Shown here: positions 33,839 to 42,464 of the stretch, one piece after another
Layout of the letters: the number at the start of each line of letters is the position of its first letter
How positions within the stretch are numbered: position 1 is the first letter of the stretch
Assembly (NCBI GenBank): GCA_019115145.1
Contig: DXED01000029.1
Location: forward strand, 62,001-126,000
Source of the DNA: Claveliimonas intestinigallinarum
GTDB taxonomy: Bacteria > Bacillota > Clostridia > Lachnospirales > Lachnospiraceae
Reading direction: 5' to 3'
DNA: 64,000 nucleotides
Translations under genes and position numbers: made by a program
Notes under the pieces: generated by a model
The model's input: the letters and a program-made list of their open reading frames with translations, nothing else
Databases searched by the model: none
What the model was told of the DNA's origin: nothing

Positions 33839-34622
33839 GCTCTGCTACACATCAAAGCTGCGGTATGTGAACGCCGGGGAAAAGTGTTTCTTTTCCCTGG
33901 CTTCTGTCATACTCTGCATTGTCAGCCGGTCCGTCCCGGCGGCCCTTCTCCTCCTTATCGCCTCCACGTACCTGACTGTGAGAAAGGGCGGTATTTCTAT
34001 AAAGCGCTGGCTGAGATACATGACTCTGCCCCTTACGTTTCTGCTCCTTGGCACAGGAGCCATCCTGGTCAATATCTCCCGGACTCCCCTGGACGCCTTT
34101 GCCCTGCCTGTGGGCTCTCTCTATCTGACCGGGAGCCGGGCGGGAGTGCTGCAGGCCGCGCAGCTGATCCTGACAGCCCTCTCCAGCGTGTCTGCCCTCT
34201 TCTTCCTGTCCTTCAATACACCCATGACAGACATACTGGGCGTGCTGAAGGCCTGCCGGCTGCCCCGCCTTCTCATTGAACTTATGATGCTCACCTACCG
34301 GTTCATTTTCCTGCTCCTGGAAAACGCCTCCGCCATGCTCCTCTCCCAGGACGCCAGGCTGGGGAACCGGGACCTGCGGACAGCCTTCAGGTCCCGGGGC
34401 ATGCTGGCCTCCATGCTCTTTATACGGGCCATGAGACAGGCCGGCTCCCTCTACGATGCCATGGAGGCCCGGTGCTACGACGGACAGATCCGGGTGCTGG
34501 AGGAGCAACACCCGCCCAGAAGGCGGGAAATCCTCTCCATAGCAGTGTTTGAGGCAGTACTCCTCCTGCTGGCCCTGCTTCCCTTCGCAGCCGGAGCCGC
34601 GGGAGCAGGTGCATGGCTGTAG
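33822..34622 (+). CDS. cbiQ: CbiQ, transmembrane coupling subunit of cobalt ECF transporter
   Basis: A 266-residue membrane protein with four to five helices and the cytoplasmic coupling motif region FRSRGMLASMLFIRAMRQAGSLYDAMEARCYDG, whose two ARG/ARC-type boxes contact the ATPase. The ATG at 33822 is chosen by homology (MLEIDKLCYTSKLRY); the frame extends upstream into cbiN. It links CbiM/CbiN to the ATPase CbiO. Confidence 0.93.
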   Translation: MLEIDKLCYTSKLRYVNAGEKCFFSLASVILCIVSRSVPAALLLLIASTYLTVRKGGISIKRWLRYMTLPLTFLLLGTGAILVNISRTPLDAFALPVGSLYLTGSRAGVLQAAQLILTALSSVSALFFLSFNTPMTDILGVLKACRLPRLLIELMMLTYRFIFLLLENASAMLLSQDARLGNRDLRTAFRSRGMLASMLFIRAMRQAGSLYDAMEARCYDGQIRVLEEQHPPRRREILSIAVFEAVLLLLALLPFAAGAAGAGAWL

Positions 34623-34638
34623 AACAGAAAGGATGACT

Positions 34639-35496
34639 ATGAACGATCTTATTCTTGAAGCGAGACATGTATCATACTCTTACGGCAGCGGGGAGACGCC
34701 CTCCTTGAAGGACCTGTCCCTGTCCATCCGCCGGGGCAGACGCACCGCGGTCATGGGCGCCAACGGCTCGGGGAAATCCACCTTTTTCCTCTGCTGCAAC
34801 GGCATCCTGCGGCCGGACGAAGGTCAGATATACTACAATGGCCAGCCCCTCTCCTACCGGAAGAAGGACCTCCTCTCTCTGCGGGAGAAGGTGGGCATCG
34901 TGTTCCAGGACCCGGACATGCAGCTCTTCTGCGCCAGCGTGTACCAGGAGATTTCCTTTGGTCCTCTCAACCTGGGACTTCCCAGGGAGGAGGCCGCCAG
35001 GGAGGTGGAGGCAGTCATCCGGCGGCTGGGCATCACTCCCTTCCGCCACCGCCCCGCCCACGCCTTAAGCGGCGGTCAGAAAAAGCAGGTGGCTCTGGCG
35101 GACATCCTTGTCATGCACCCGGAGCTCCTCATCCTGGACGAGCCCTTTGCCGCCCTGGACCCCAGCCATGTCCACATCATCCGCGACATGATACGGGACC
35201 TGGAAAAGGACAGCTCCCCCTCCGGCCCCCTGACTGTCGTCATCGCCACCCACGACACGGACTTTGCCCTGGAGTGGGCAGATGAGGTCATCCTCTTCAG
35301 CGAGGGACAGGTGCTGGCCCAGGGAGCTCCCGCCTCCGTCCTGACAGACCGGGAGCTGCTGGCCCGGGCCAGCCTGGATCTACCCGGCGTCATAAAGGTC
35401 TTTGAGAGCCTGCAGGCGGCGGGACTTCTGGGGGCGGACCTTCCCGCCCCGAAGCATCTTGACCAGCTCACCGACTATATCAGACACACTGTATAA
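34639..35496 (+). CDS. cbiO: CbiO, ATPase subunit of cobalt ECF transporter
   Basis: A 285-residue ABC ATPase: Walker A GANGSGKST (residues ~37-45), Q-loop VFQDPDMQLF, signature ALSGGQKKQVALADIL, Walker B LLILDEPFAALDP and switch His in IATHDTDF. An in-frame ATG at 34633 would add two residues; GGA at 34631 suits the 34639 start better. The final codons lie in the first unit of a 20-bp tandem repeat. Confidence 0.95.
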   Translation: MNDLILEARHVSYSYGSGETPSLKDLSLSIRRGRRTAVMGANGSGKSTFFLCCNGILRPDEGQIYYNGQPLSYRKKDLLSLREKVGIVFQDPDMQLFCASVYQEISFGPLNLGLPREEAAREVEAVIRRLGITPFRHRPAHALSGGQKKQVALADILVMHPELLILDEPFAALDPSHVHIIRDMIRDLEKDSSPSGPLTVVIATHDTDFALEWADEVILFSEGQVLAQGAPASVLTDRELLARASLDLPGVIKVFESLQAAGLLGADLPAPKHLDQLTDYIRHTV

Positions 35497-35540
35497 ATGT
35501 CAGACACACTTCGTAAAGATCAGGTACACTTGTATAAAAA
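35481..35540 (+). repeat. Three 20-bp tandem repeats between cbiO and cbiK
   Basis: Units begin at 35481, 35501 and 35521 with CAGACACACT, CAGACACACT and CAGGTACACT and end in A-rich tracts GTATAAATGT, TCGTAAAGAT and TGTATAAAAA. The spacing is exactly 20 bp. The first unit spans the cbiO stop codon, and the third ends just before the cbiK ribosome site. Confidence 0.75.
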
Positions 35541-35556
35541 CATAAGGAGAATAGAC

Positions 35557-36336
35557 ATGGAACACAGAGGACTCCTGGTTGTCAGCTTTGGCACCAGCTA
35601 TCCGGAGACAAGAAAGAAAAATATCGAACATATAGAGAGCCTTCTGTCCGCGGCCTTCCGGGACAGGACCTTCTACCACGCCTACACAAGCGGCATGATA
35701 CGCAGGAAGCTGCGGGAGCGGGACCAGCTCCTCATCCCCAGCGTGAAGGAGGCAGTCCAGGCGGCTCTGGAGGACGGGGTCAGGGACCTCCTCGTCCAGC
35801 CCACCCACATCATGAACGGCATTGAGAATGACCAGATGAAGGAGGACGTGCAGAGCTTTGCGGACCAGTTTGACAGGATTTCTATCGGCGCTCCCCTCAT
35901 CTCCAGCACAGAGGACCAGTTTGCAGTCATAGAGGCCCTGATGGGAGAACTTCCCTCCCTCTCAGACCAGGAGGCCCTGGTCTTTATGGGACACGGCAGC
36001 ACCCACTATGCCAACACTCTCTATGCCGCCCTGGACTACGCCTTCAAGCAGGCCGGGCACCCGGGCGTGTACGTGGGCACGGTGGAGGCCTTCCCTGACG
36101 CCCGGGCCGTGCTGTCTCAGCTGAGAGAAAAGGACATCCGGCGGGTGTACCTGACGCCCTTCATGCTGGTGGCAGGGGACCACGCGTGCAACGACCTGGC
36201 CGGGGAGGACGAGGACTCCTGGGACAGCATCTTCAAAGCGGAGGGGTACGAGACCTGCTGCATTTTAAAAGGCCTGGGAGAGTACGACGGCATCTGTGAC
36301 CTCTACGTCCGCCACGCCCTTCAGGCCCTTCTCTGA
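35557..36336 (+). CDS. cbiK: CbiK, anaerobic sirohydrochlorin cobaltochelatase
   Basis: A 259-residue chelatase inserting Co2+ into sirohydrochlorin. The catalytic-type histidines are in FYHAYTSGMIRRKL and in LVFMGHGSTHYANTLY; VYLTPFMLVAGDHACNDLAG is the third conserved region. The start at 35557 has TAAGGAGA upstream. It stands as the last gene of the cobalt-import operon, so metal import and insertion are co-regulated. It meets cbiC tail to tail with a 3-bp gap. Confidence 0.94.
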   Translation: MEHRGLLVVSFGTSYPETRKKNIEHIESLLSAAFRDRTFYHAYTSGMIRRKLRERDQLLIPSVKEAVQAALEDGVRDLLVQPTHIMNGIENDQMKEDVQSFADQFDRISIGAPLISSTEDQFAVIEALMGELPSLSDQEALVFMGHGSTHYANTLYAALDYAFKQAGHPGVYVGTVEAFPDARAVLSQLREKDIRRVYLTPFMLVAGDHACNDLAGEDEDSWDSIFKAEGYETCCILKGLGEYDGICDLYVRHALQALL

Positions 36337-36339
36337 TTT

Positions 36340-36993
36340 CTATTTCACACCATCCCGCGCCATGTACAGGATGGCGTTGCAGATGGCGGCGGCAATATTG
36401 CTGCCGCCCTTTCTTCCTTTCGCCACGATGGATGGCACGTCTCTTTCCAGGAGCAGCTCCTTGGCTGCCACCACGTTGACAAATCCCACCGGCACGCCGA
36501 TCACCAGGGCAGGGGACAGCTCCCCCGCGTCCATGAGGCTGCATATCTCCACAAGGGCGGTGGGGGCGTTCCCCACCGCCAGGATGAGGGGGCGCTCCGT
36601 CTCCCTTGAGAGGGCCGCCGCCTTCCTCATGCTGGCCACTGCCCGGGTAGTCCCCTCTCTCTTTGCGGCCTCCGCCACATCGGGGTCGGCCATGAAGCAG
36701 AGGACCTCCCCGCCGAAGGAGGCAAGGGTCTTCTTGCTGACTCCAGCCTTTCCCATATTTGTGTCCGTGACGATGAGGGCTCCGGACCGGATGGCCTCCA
36801 GCGCCTTTCTCACAGCCCCCGGGGAGAAGACCAGATTGTCCGCATAATCGAAATCCGCACTTGTGTGGATGCATCTCTTTATGACAGGCTCCTCCAGGGG
36901 GTCAAAGGTCCTGTCCCCCAGTTCCTGGGTGATGATCTCAAAGCTCCTTTTCTCAATGTCTCCCGGCAGCACCTGCTCCAGCTTCTCTGTCAT
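36340..36993 (-). CDS. cbiC: CbiC, cobalt-precorrin-8 methylmutase
   Basis: A 217-residue enzyme shifting the C11 methyl to C12 to give cobyrinate. The catalytic histidine lies in IKRCIHTSADFDYADNLVF (~42), followed by TDTNMGKAGVSKKTL and VGNAPTALVEI, and GVPVGFVNVVAAKE. It is the last gene of the long minus-strand cobalamin operon; no terminator separates it from the convergent cbiK. Confidence 0.95.
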   Translation of the reverse strand: MTEKLEQVLPGDIEKRSFEIITQELGDRTFDPLEEPVIKRCIHTSADFDYADNLVFSPGAVRKALEAIRSGALIVTDTNMGKAGVSKKTLASFGGEVLCFMADPDVAEAAKREGTTRAVASMRKAAALSRETERPLILAVGNAPTALVEICSLMDAGELSPALVIGVPVGFVNVVAAKELLLERDVPSIVAKGRKGGSNIAAAICNAILYMARDGVK

Positions 36994-37023
36994 AGCTCTT
37001 CTGTCTCCTTCTCTGTGTATTCA

Positions 37024-38535
37024 CTACAGCCCCTCACCGATGATACGGTACACCGCCTCCATATCGAGAGAGGCCCGCAGCTCTTTTGCCAGCAGTCTGT
37101 ACTGGCTCTCCTTGTAGGTCCTGAAATCTGTTCCTTCCCCCACAGCCTCCAGGGTGATGCCCTTCGCCGCAGCCAGCTTCTCAAGGATGGCATCGGACAT
37201 CTCCCGGCTGTCAAAGATGCCGTGGATGTAGGTCCCAGCCGCATTGCCCCGGCAGATGCCCAGGACCCGGTCCCCCCTTCTGGCCATGACCTGCACCTCC
37301 GCCAGCTCTGGCGAGGTCTCTGTATCTCCCATATGGATCTCATATCCCTCGTAGCTTCGCCCGGAGAGCGCTTGCCAGAATCCCTCCAGCTGCTCCGTCT
37401 GCCCCTCCGTCCGGGTGGTCACCTTGGAGCGTCCAAAGACGGTCCGCATCGGAAGGAGCCCCATCCCCCGCATGGAGCCGCCGGCTTCCACTCCGCAGGG
37501 ATCCTCGAGCTCCTCCCCCATCATCTGGTAACCGCCGCAGATGCCAAAGACAGGCACCCCCTTTCCGGCCAGCTTCAGGATGGAGGCCTCCAGTCCGGAC
37601 ATCCGCAGCCACCGCAGGTCCTCCATGGTATTCTTGCTCCCGGGCAGGATGACAAGGTCCGGCTCCTTCAGCTGCCGCGCGCCGGAAACGTAGCGGACAC
37701 CGGCACAGGGCCGGCTCTCCAGGGGCGCCATGTCTGTGTAGTTGGAAATCCTGGGGAGCCGGATGACGGCAATATCCAGAATCCCGGGCTTTGCTTTTTC
37801 CCCGTCCTCCCGCAGCCTCTCGGAAATGCTGTCCTCCTCCTCGATATCCGCCTGTATCATAGGCACAACGCCCACCACCGGGATGCGGGTCTTCTCCTCC
37901 AGCATGGCAATGCCCGGCTCCAGGATGGTCTTGTCCCCCCGGAATTTGTTGATGACAAGCCCTTTGATACGGGCTCTCTCCTCTTCTTCCAGAAGGGCGG
38001 CCGTGCCGTAGAGCTGAGCAAAGACGCCCCCTCTGTCAATGTCTCCGGCCAAAAGCACGGGAGCCTCCAGCATCCGGGCCAGGCCCATGTTCACAATGTC
38101 ATTTTCCTTCAGGTTGATCTCTGCCGGGCTGCCGGCCCCTTCCACCACGATGACATCGTACTGGTCAGCCAGCTTCCGGTACGCCTCCAGGATGACCGGG
38201 ACCAGCTTCCTTTTGTAGGCAAAATACTCCCGGGCGCTCATGTTTCCCAGCACCTTCCCCATGACGATGACCTGGGAGCCTGTGTCCGTGGTGGGCTTTA
38301 GGAGGATCGGGTTCATAAGGACAGAGGGCTCTGTCCCGGCGGCCTCCGCCTGGACTACCTGGGCTCTCCCCATCTCCAGCCCCTCCGCCGTGATGTAGGA
38401 GTTGAGGGCCATATTCTGGGACTTGAAGGGGGCGACGCGCAGCCCGTCCTCCTTCAGTATCCGGCACAGTCCCGCTGTGAGGAGGCTCTTGCCCGCCCCG
38501 GACATAGTCCCCTGTATCATGATCACTTTTGCCAT
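37024..38535 (-). CDS. cobQ: Cobyric acid synthase (CbiP/CobQ)
   Basis: A 503-residue amidotransferase that amidates b, d, e and g carboxylates of adenosyl-cobyrinate a,c-diamide. The N-terminal ATP-binding domain opens with VIMIQGTMSGAGKSLLTAGLCRIL; the C-terminal glutaminase has VFGICGGYQMMGEEL with nucleophilic Cys and GTYIHGIFDSREM for the catalytic histidine. The start at 38535 is 13 bp inside the end of cobD. The operon order cobD, cobQ, cbiC fits the pathway. Confidence 0.95.
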   Translation of the reverse strand: MAKVIMIQGTMSGAGKSLLTAGLCRILKEDGLRVAPFKSQNMALNSYITAEGLEMGRAQVVQAEAAGTEPSVLMNPILLKPTTDTGSQVIVMGKVLGNMSAREYFAYKRKLVPVILEAYRKLADQYDVIVVEGAGSPAEINLKENDIVNMGLARMLEAPVLLAGDIDRGGVFAQLYGTAALLEEEERARIKGLVINKFRGDKTILEPGIAMLEEKTRIPVVGVVPMIQADIEEEDSISERLREDGEKAKPGILDIAVIRLPRISNYTDMAPLESRPCAGVRYVSGARQLKEPDLVILPGSKNTMEDLRWLRMSGLEASILKLAGKGVPVFGICGGYQMMGEELEDPCGVEAGGSMRGMGLLPMRTVFGRSKVTTRTEGQTEQLEGFWQALSGRSYEGYEIHMGDTETSPELAEVQVMARRGDRVLGICRGNAAGTYIHGIFDSREMSDAILEKLAAAKGITLEAVGEGTDFRTYKESQYRLLAKELRASLDMEAVYRIIGEGL

Positions 38536-39590
38536 CTGTCCATCTTCCTCTCTTTCATGATTTCCCGGAGGAGCTCCAGGAGGACCAGGTTCTCCTCCCT
38601 GGTCCTCACGCCGATCCGCCATGTCCCCGCCCAAAGGCCGGGAAAGCTGGCGCCGTCCCGGATATAGATGCCCTCCTTAAGGCAGGCCTCCTGCAGGTCC
38701 TCCGGCCCCTCAAACAGGAGAAAGGTGGTGTCGGAGGGCCAGACGCGAAAGCCCAGCTTTCGGAGCTGTCCGGACAGCCACTCCCGCTCTTCCAGAAGGA
38801 GGTCGGCTGACTTTCGGGCAAATTCCTGCTCCTCCAGGGCCGCGCAGCCTGCCATCTGGGCCGGCCAGGACACGTTCCAGGGGGGCAGCATCCGGCGGAT
38901 CCTCTCCGCCGTCTCCTCCCCGCCTGCTGCCAGCCATCCAAGCCGCAGCCCGGGCATGGCATACATCTTCGTGAAGGCCCGCAGCACAAGGAGCTCCGGG
39001 CAGTCTCCCTGGAGCGCCAGGGCGGAGGCCGCCTCCCCCTCCCGGGTCAGGTCCAGGAAGCACTCATCCACCACCAGGGTGATCTTCCTCTCATGGCAGA
39101 CATGGGCCAGCCCCTTTAATATCTCTGCCGGGGCAAGCCTGCCGGTGGGATTGTTTGGATGACAGAGAAAAAGCATCTCAAGCCCCGGCTCCTCCCCGGC
39201 CCTGCGGACCAGCTCCCGGGTCGCCAGCCAGTCGTTCTCTCCCCGCAGATAAAACCGCTCCACCTGGCAGCCCCGGGCCAGGAGGGCTCCCTCGTACTCC
39301 CCGAAGGAGGGAGCGCATACGAGAGCCTTCCCCGGCTGCAGGGCCGCCGTGATCCCCCAGATAAGCTCCGCCGCCCCGCTGCCGGCCACGATCCGCTCCG
39401 CCGGTATGCAAAAGGCGGCAGAGATGGCCTGCCTAAGCTTCCTCTGCTCTGGGTCCGGGTAGCGGAAGGACTCCTCCACCCCCCGGATGGCCGCCCCTTT
39501 GACCGCCTCCGGCATGCCGAAAGGATTTACATTGACAGAAAAGTCGATCCGTATGTCTTTGTCGTAAATATTTCCGCCGTGGTCTTCCAT
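38523..39590 (-). CDS. cobD: Threonine-phosphate decarboxylase CobD
   Basis: A 355-residue PLP enzyme of the aminotransferase class I/II family, making (R)-1-amino-2-propanol phosphate for the nucleotide loop. The N-terminal FSVNVNPFGMPEAV and the PLP lysine in LRAFTKMYAMPGLRLGWLAA are typical, as is FLCHPNNPTGRLAP. A histidinol-phosphate aminotransferase would look similar, but location within the cob operon decides. GAGGTGG favours the start at 39590; another ATG is at 39599. Confidence 0.92.
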   Translation of the reverse strand: MEDHGGNIYDKDIRIDFSVNVNPFGMPEAVKGAAIRGVEESFRYPDPEQRKLRQAISAAFCIPAERIVAGSGAAELIWGITAALQPGKALVCAPSFGEYEGALLARGCQVERFYLRGENDWLATRELVRRAGEEPGLEMLFLCHPNNPTGRLAPAEILKGLAHVCHERKITLVVDECFLDLTREGEAASALALQGDCPELLVLRAFTKMYAMPGLRLGWLAAGGEETAERIRRMLPPWNVSWPAQMAGCAALEEQEFARKSADLLLEEREWLSGQLRKLGFRVWPSDTTFLLFEGPEDLQEACLKEGIYIRDGASFPGLWAGTWRIGVRTREENLVLLELLREIMKERKMDRWQK

Positions 39591-39608
39591 CCCATCCACC
39601 TCAGTCTT

Positions 39609-40577
39609 CTACAGTATAAAGATGACCGCCGCCTTCAAAGCTCCCAGAACAAGGAGCTGGAGAAGGGCGGTGGCATACTCCAGCCGGCAGGCCCGCCTGA
39701 TATCCTGCCTCTCTATGGGCCGTATCCCGTCGCCGATAAAGGGCTTCCTGACGAGCTTCCCAAAATACCAGGCATCCCCCGCCAGCTGCACGTCCAGCGC
39801 CCCTGCCATGACCGCCTCGGTGTGGGCCGCGTTGGGGCTCTTGTGGTTCTTCCGATCCCGCTTCAATATCCGCCACGCGTTTCTCCCGTCGTACCCGGCC
39901 AGGAAGGCGGCGGCGGTCATAAAGAGGGCGCTCAGGCGGGCCGGGATAAAGCCTGCCGCGTCGTCCAGCCTGGCAGCGCAGGTGCCGAAATACTGGTATT
40001 TCTCATTCTTATAGCCCACCATGGAGTCCATGGTGTTCACCGCCTTGTAGGCAAATCCTCCCAGGGGGCCTGCCAGGATCATGTAAAAGAGGGGCGCTGT
40101 GACGCCGTCGGAGGTGTTCTCCGCCACCGTCTCCACAGCCGCCTTGATGACCCCCTCCTCGGTCAGGTCCTGGGTGTCTCTCCCCACGATCATGGAGACG
40201 GCCCGCCGGCCGGCCTCCAGCCCCTCCTCCTCCAGGGCCTTCTCCACCTTCAGGCTCTCTGTCCTCAGGGATTTTGCCGCCAGCAGCTGCCAGCAGAAGA
40301 CGCAGGAGAGAAGAAAGGAGAGAAGGGGATGCACAAGAGACAGAAGGAAGAGGAGCAGGGCCGGCACGCCCACGGAGACAAGAAGGGTCAGGACCACAAG
40401 GACGGCCCCCGCCCATCTCTCCCCCGCCCTGCCCACCGGGAAGAGCCGCCGCAGGATTTTCTCCAGCCTGCTGATGACCCAGCCTATGCCCTGCACCGGG
40501 TGCCAGAGCCCCCTGGGATCCCCCAGGATAAAATCAACTATAGATCCGATGATCAATGCCGCCAGTGACTGTACCAT
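39609..40577 (-). CDS. cbiB: CbiB, adenosylcobinamide-phosphate synthase
   Basis: A ~322-residue membrane enzyme joining aminopropanol phosphate to adenosylcobyric acid. The N-terminal SIVDFILGDPRGLWHPVQGIGW is the family hallmark, followed by EDTSDG-like AENTSDGVTAPLFYMILAGPLGGFAYKAVNTMDSMVGYKN. The start is given as ATG at 40577; a longer version from 40589 is possible. Either way it overlaps the phosphatase gene upstream by 44 bp or more. Confidence 0.93.
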   Translation of the reverse strand: MVQSLAALIIGSIVDFILGDPRGLWHPVQGIGWVISRLEKILRRLFPVGRAGERWAGAVLVVLTLLVSVGVPALLLFLLSLVHPLLSFLLSCVFCWQLLAAKSLRTESLKVEKALEEEGLEAGRRAVSMIVGRDTQDLTEEGVIKAAVETVAENTSDGVTAPLFYMILAGPLGGFAYKAVNTMDSMVGYKNEKYQYFGTCAARLDDAAGFIPARLSALFMTAAAFLAGYDGRNAWRILKRDRKNHKSPNAAHTEAVMAGALDVQLAGDAWYFGKLVRKPFIGDGIRPIERQDIRRACRLEYATALLQLLVLGALKAAVIFIL

Positions 40578-41139
40578 CCAGCTGTCCATCCTTCCATTTG
40601 TTTTCGTCAATCTCCAGTATGTATCCCTCTCCGTTCTCCACATTCCATCCATAGTAGCTGCTGCCCTCTATGACCTGGGAGAGAACCGCCATGATGACGC
40701 CCCCGTGGACGCAGCAGGCGATGGAGCCATAGCCTCTCTTCCGGCTTATCTCCACCGTTTCCCTCAGCGCTTCCAGGCACCGGGCGTTAAAGCCGGGGAT
40801 ACTCTCCCCGCCGGGGAAAGTGTCCGCCCCTTCTGTGCCGATGAAGGCGTCGTAGGCCGGATCCCCCAAAAGCTCCTCGTGGGTCTTCCCCTCCAGGATG
40901 CCAAAGTCGCACTCCCGGAAGCCCTCCACCACCTCCGGGCTGCGTCCCCGAAAGATGCTCTGCGCCGTCTGGACGCAGCGCAGCATGGGACTGGAAAAAA
41001 TGTGCTCCGGCTGGGGGTATGTCCTCTTTTTCAGCGCCTCCATCCCCTCCCGGGACACCGGCTCGTCCGTCCTGCCCCCGATAAATCTGTGTATTTTATT
41101 TCCTTCTGTCTGTCCGTGACGGACCAGTATGATTTCCAT
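40534..41139 (-). CDS. cobC: Histidine phosphatase, likely alpha-ribazole phosphatase CobC
   Basis: A 201-residue phosphoglycerate-mutase-fold enzyme. It begins MEIILVRHGQTEGNKIHRF, with the phospho-accepting His in RHG, and has the second His in CCVHGGVIMAVLSQ. In this position it should dephosphorylate alpha-ribazole-5'-phosphate or adenosylcobalamin 5'-phosphate. The tail (ILEIDENKWKDGQLDG) overlaps the cbiB start. The open frame upstream of 41139 is antisense to cobS and not used. Confidence 0.9.
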   Translation of the reverse strand: MEIILVRHGQTEGNKIHRFIGGRTDEPVSREGMEALKKRTYPQPEHIFSSPMLRCVQTAQSIFRGRSPEVVEGFRECDFGILEGKTHEELLGDPAYDAFIGTEGADTFPGGESIPGFNARCLEALRETVEISRKRGYGSIACCVHGGVIMAVLSQVIEGSSYYGWNVENGEGYILEIDENKWKDGQLDGTVTGGIDHRIYS

Positions 41140-41144
41140 CTTCT

Positions 41145-41903
41145 CTAACCTGTCACCGCCATGGCCAGCAGGACGGCCAGCTCGCAAAGCTGCACAAAAT
41201 ATCCCGCCAGGTCTCCGGTGATCCCTCCGAATTGTTTTCTGCTCATGTAATAGTACCAGCCAAAGACGGCCGCCGCCGCTGCAGCCGAAAGCCCTCCTCT
41301 CCAGCCGCCAAGCCACAGAAGAAGAACCCCCTCCAGGACGAGGAGAAGGGCGAGAAAGAGGACTGCCCTCCCCTTGCTGGCTCTCTTTGCGAACATGGTC
41401 ACATAGGAGCCGCTCTTCTTCGCCTTTGGAAAACAGAGCACGGACAGGCCGCTCAATGTCCGGCTGACCGTGTAGCCCAGGCAGACGCACAGGAGTCCCT
41501 GCCCCGGCTTCACAGCGCACCAGGCGCCAAAGGAGAGGAGCAGGTAGAGGCCGCAGCCCATGACCGCAAAGGCACCTGTGTGGCTGTCCTTTAAAATGGC
41601 CAGCTTCTTCTCCTTATCCCCGCAGGAGGCCAGGGCGTCCCGGGTGTCCATGTACCCGTCCATGTGGATGCCTCCTGAGATCCACAGGGGCAGAGCCGTC
41701 AGCACAGCCCCCAGAAGGAGAGGGGACAGTCCCAGCAAGCGCCCCCCCTGAAAGCAGAGCCAGGCGAGAGCCCCCAGGACAGTTCCCACAAAGGGAAAAT
41801 AGCACATCACATAGTCCATGGAGGAGCGCTCCCAGTCCGGCTGGGGCACCGGGATGCGGGAGTACATGCTGAAGGCAATGAGAAAGCTGTTGACCTGTCT
41901 CAT
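41145..41903 (-). CDS. cobS: CobS, adenosylcobinamide-GDP ribazoletransferase
   Basis: A 252-residue membrane enzyme, the cobalamin 5'-phosphate synthase that attaches alpha-ribazole. It opens with NSFLIAFSMYSRIPVP, and GGIHMDGYMDTRDALASCGDKEKKLAIL carries the Asp-rich active site. About six hydrophobic stretches. Four-base ATGA overlap with cobU upstream shows coupling. Confidence 0.94.
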   Translation of the reverse strand: MRQVNSFLIAFSMYSRIPVPQPDWERSSMDYVMCYFPFVGTVLGALAWLCFQGGRLLGLSPLLLGAVLTALPLWISGGIHMDGYMDTRDALASCGDKEKKLAILKDSHTGAFAVMGCGLYLLLSFGAWCAVKPGQGLLCVCLGYTVSRTLSGLSVLCFPKAKKSGSYVTMFAKRASKGRAVLFLALLLVLEGVLLLWLGGWRGGLSAAAAAAVFGWYYYMSRKQFGGITGDLAGYFVQLCELAVLLAMAVTG

Positions 41904-42445
41904 CGTCTCTCCACCTCGCTTAAGAGCTCACTGCCCTTGAGCACCAGGGGCAGGCCGAACTTCACCTCCACCACTACGTCCGCCTCCTTTGCCAGCAGCT
42001 GGTTCACCCGGCCGGACTCCTTTACATACCTGCGCAGCTCCGGATCCATGGGCACCTCCGAGAAGGCGTCCTGGGCAATGACGATGAGGTTCTCCGCCTG
42101 GTCCTTCAGATGCCGGATCCCCTCCATGATGTAGGCGGCCGGAGCCTCCGGATGCCTGGCCCTCGGGTCATACAGCTCGTTGGCCAGCAGATTGGTCATG
42201 CACTCCAGAAGTACAAGCCGCTCCCCGGACAGGTCCAGTGTCTCCAGGGCCAGTCCCTGCTCCACTGTGCGGAAATTTTTACCCTCCCGCATCTTTCTGT
42301 GGTCCCGGATCCTCTGCTCCATCTCCTCGTCAATGTCTGTCAGAGTGGCCAGGTAGACCTTTTCCTCCGGGCAAAGCTTCACAGCAAGGTCCTCCGCGTA
42401 GGCGGATTTTCCGCTGCCGCTGCCTCCAAAAATCATGTACAGCAT
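41900..42445 (-). CDS. cobU: CobU, adenosylcobinamide kinase/guanylyltransferase
   Basis: A 181-residue bifunctional enzyme. P-loop FGGSGSGKSAYAEDLA lies at residues 5-20; DHRKMREGKNFRTVEQ holds the histidine used for guanylylation; VLLECMTNLLANELYD follows. Start at 42445 with GGAGA upstream; the longer frame would run into cobT. Activates cobinamide for CobS. Confidence 0.94.
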   Translation of the reverse strand: MLYMIFGGSGSGKSAYAEDLAVKLCPEEKVYLATLTDIDEEMEQRIRDHRKMREGKNFRTVEQGLALETLDLSGERLVLLECMTNLLANELYDPRARHPEAPAAYIMEGIRHLKDQAENLIVIAQDAFSEVPMDPELRRYVKESGRVNQLLAKEADVVVEVKFGLPLVLKGSELLSEVERR

Positions 42446-42464
42446 CGCTTGTCTCCTCTCTTTC

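Noticed and set aside
36865..38301. A 478-codon plus-strand frame opposite cobQ
   Set aside because: Shadow of cobQ, whose glutaminase and ATP motifs are clear on the minus strand.
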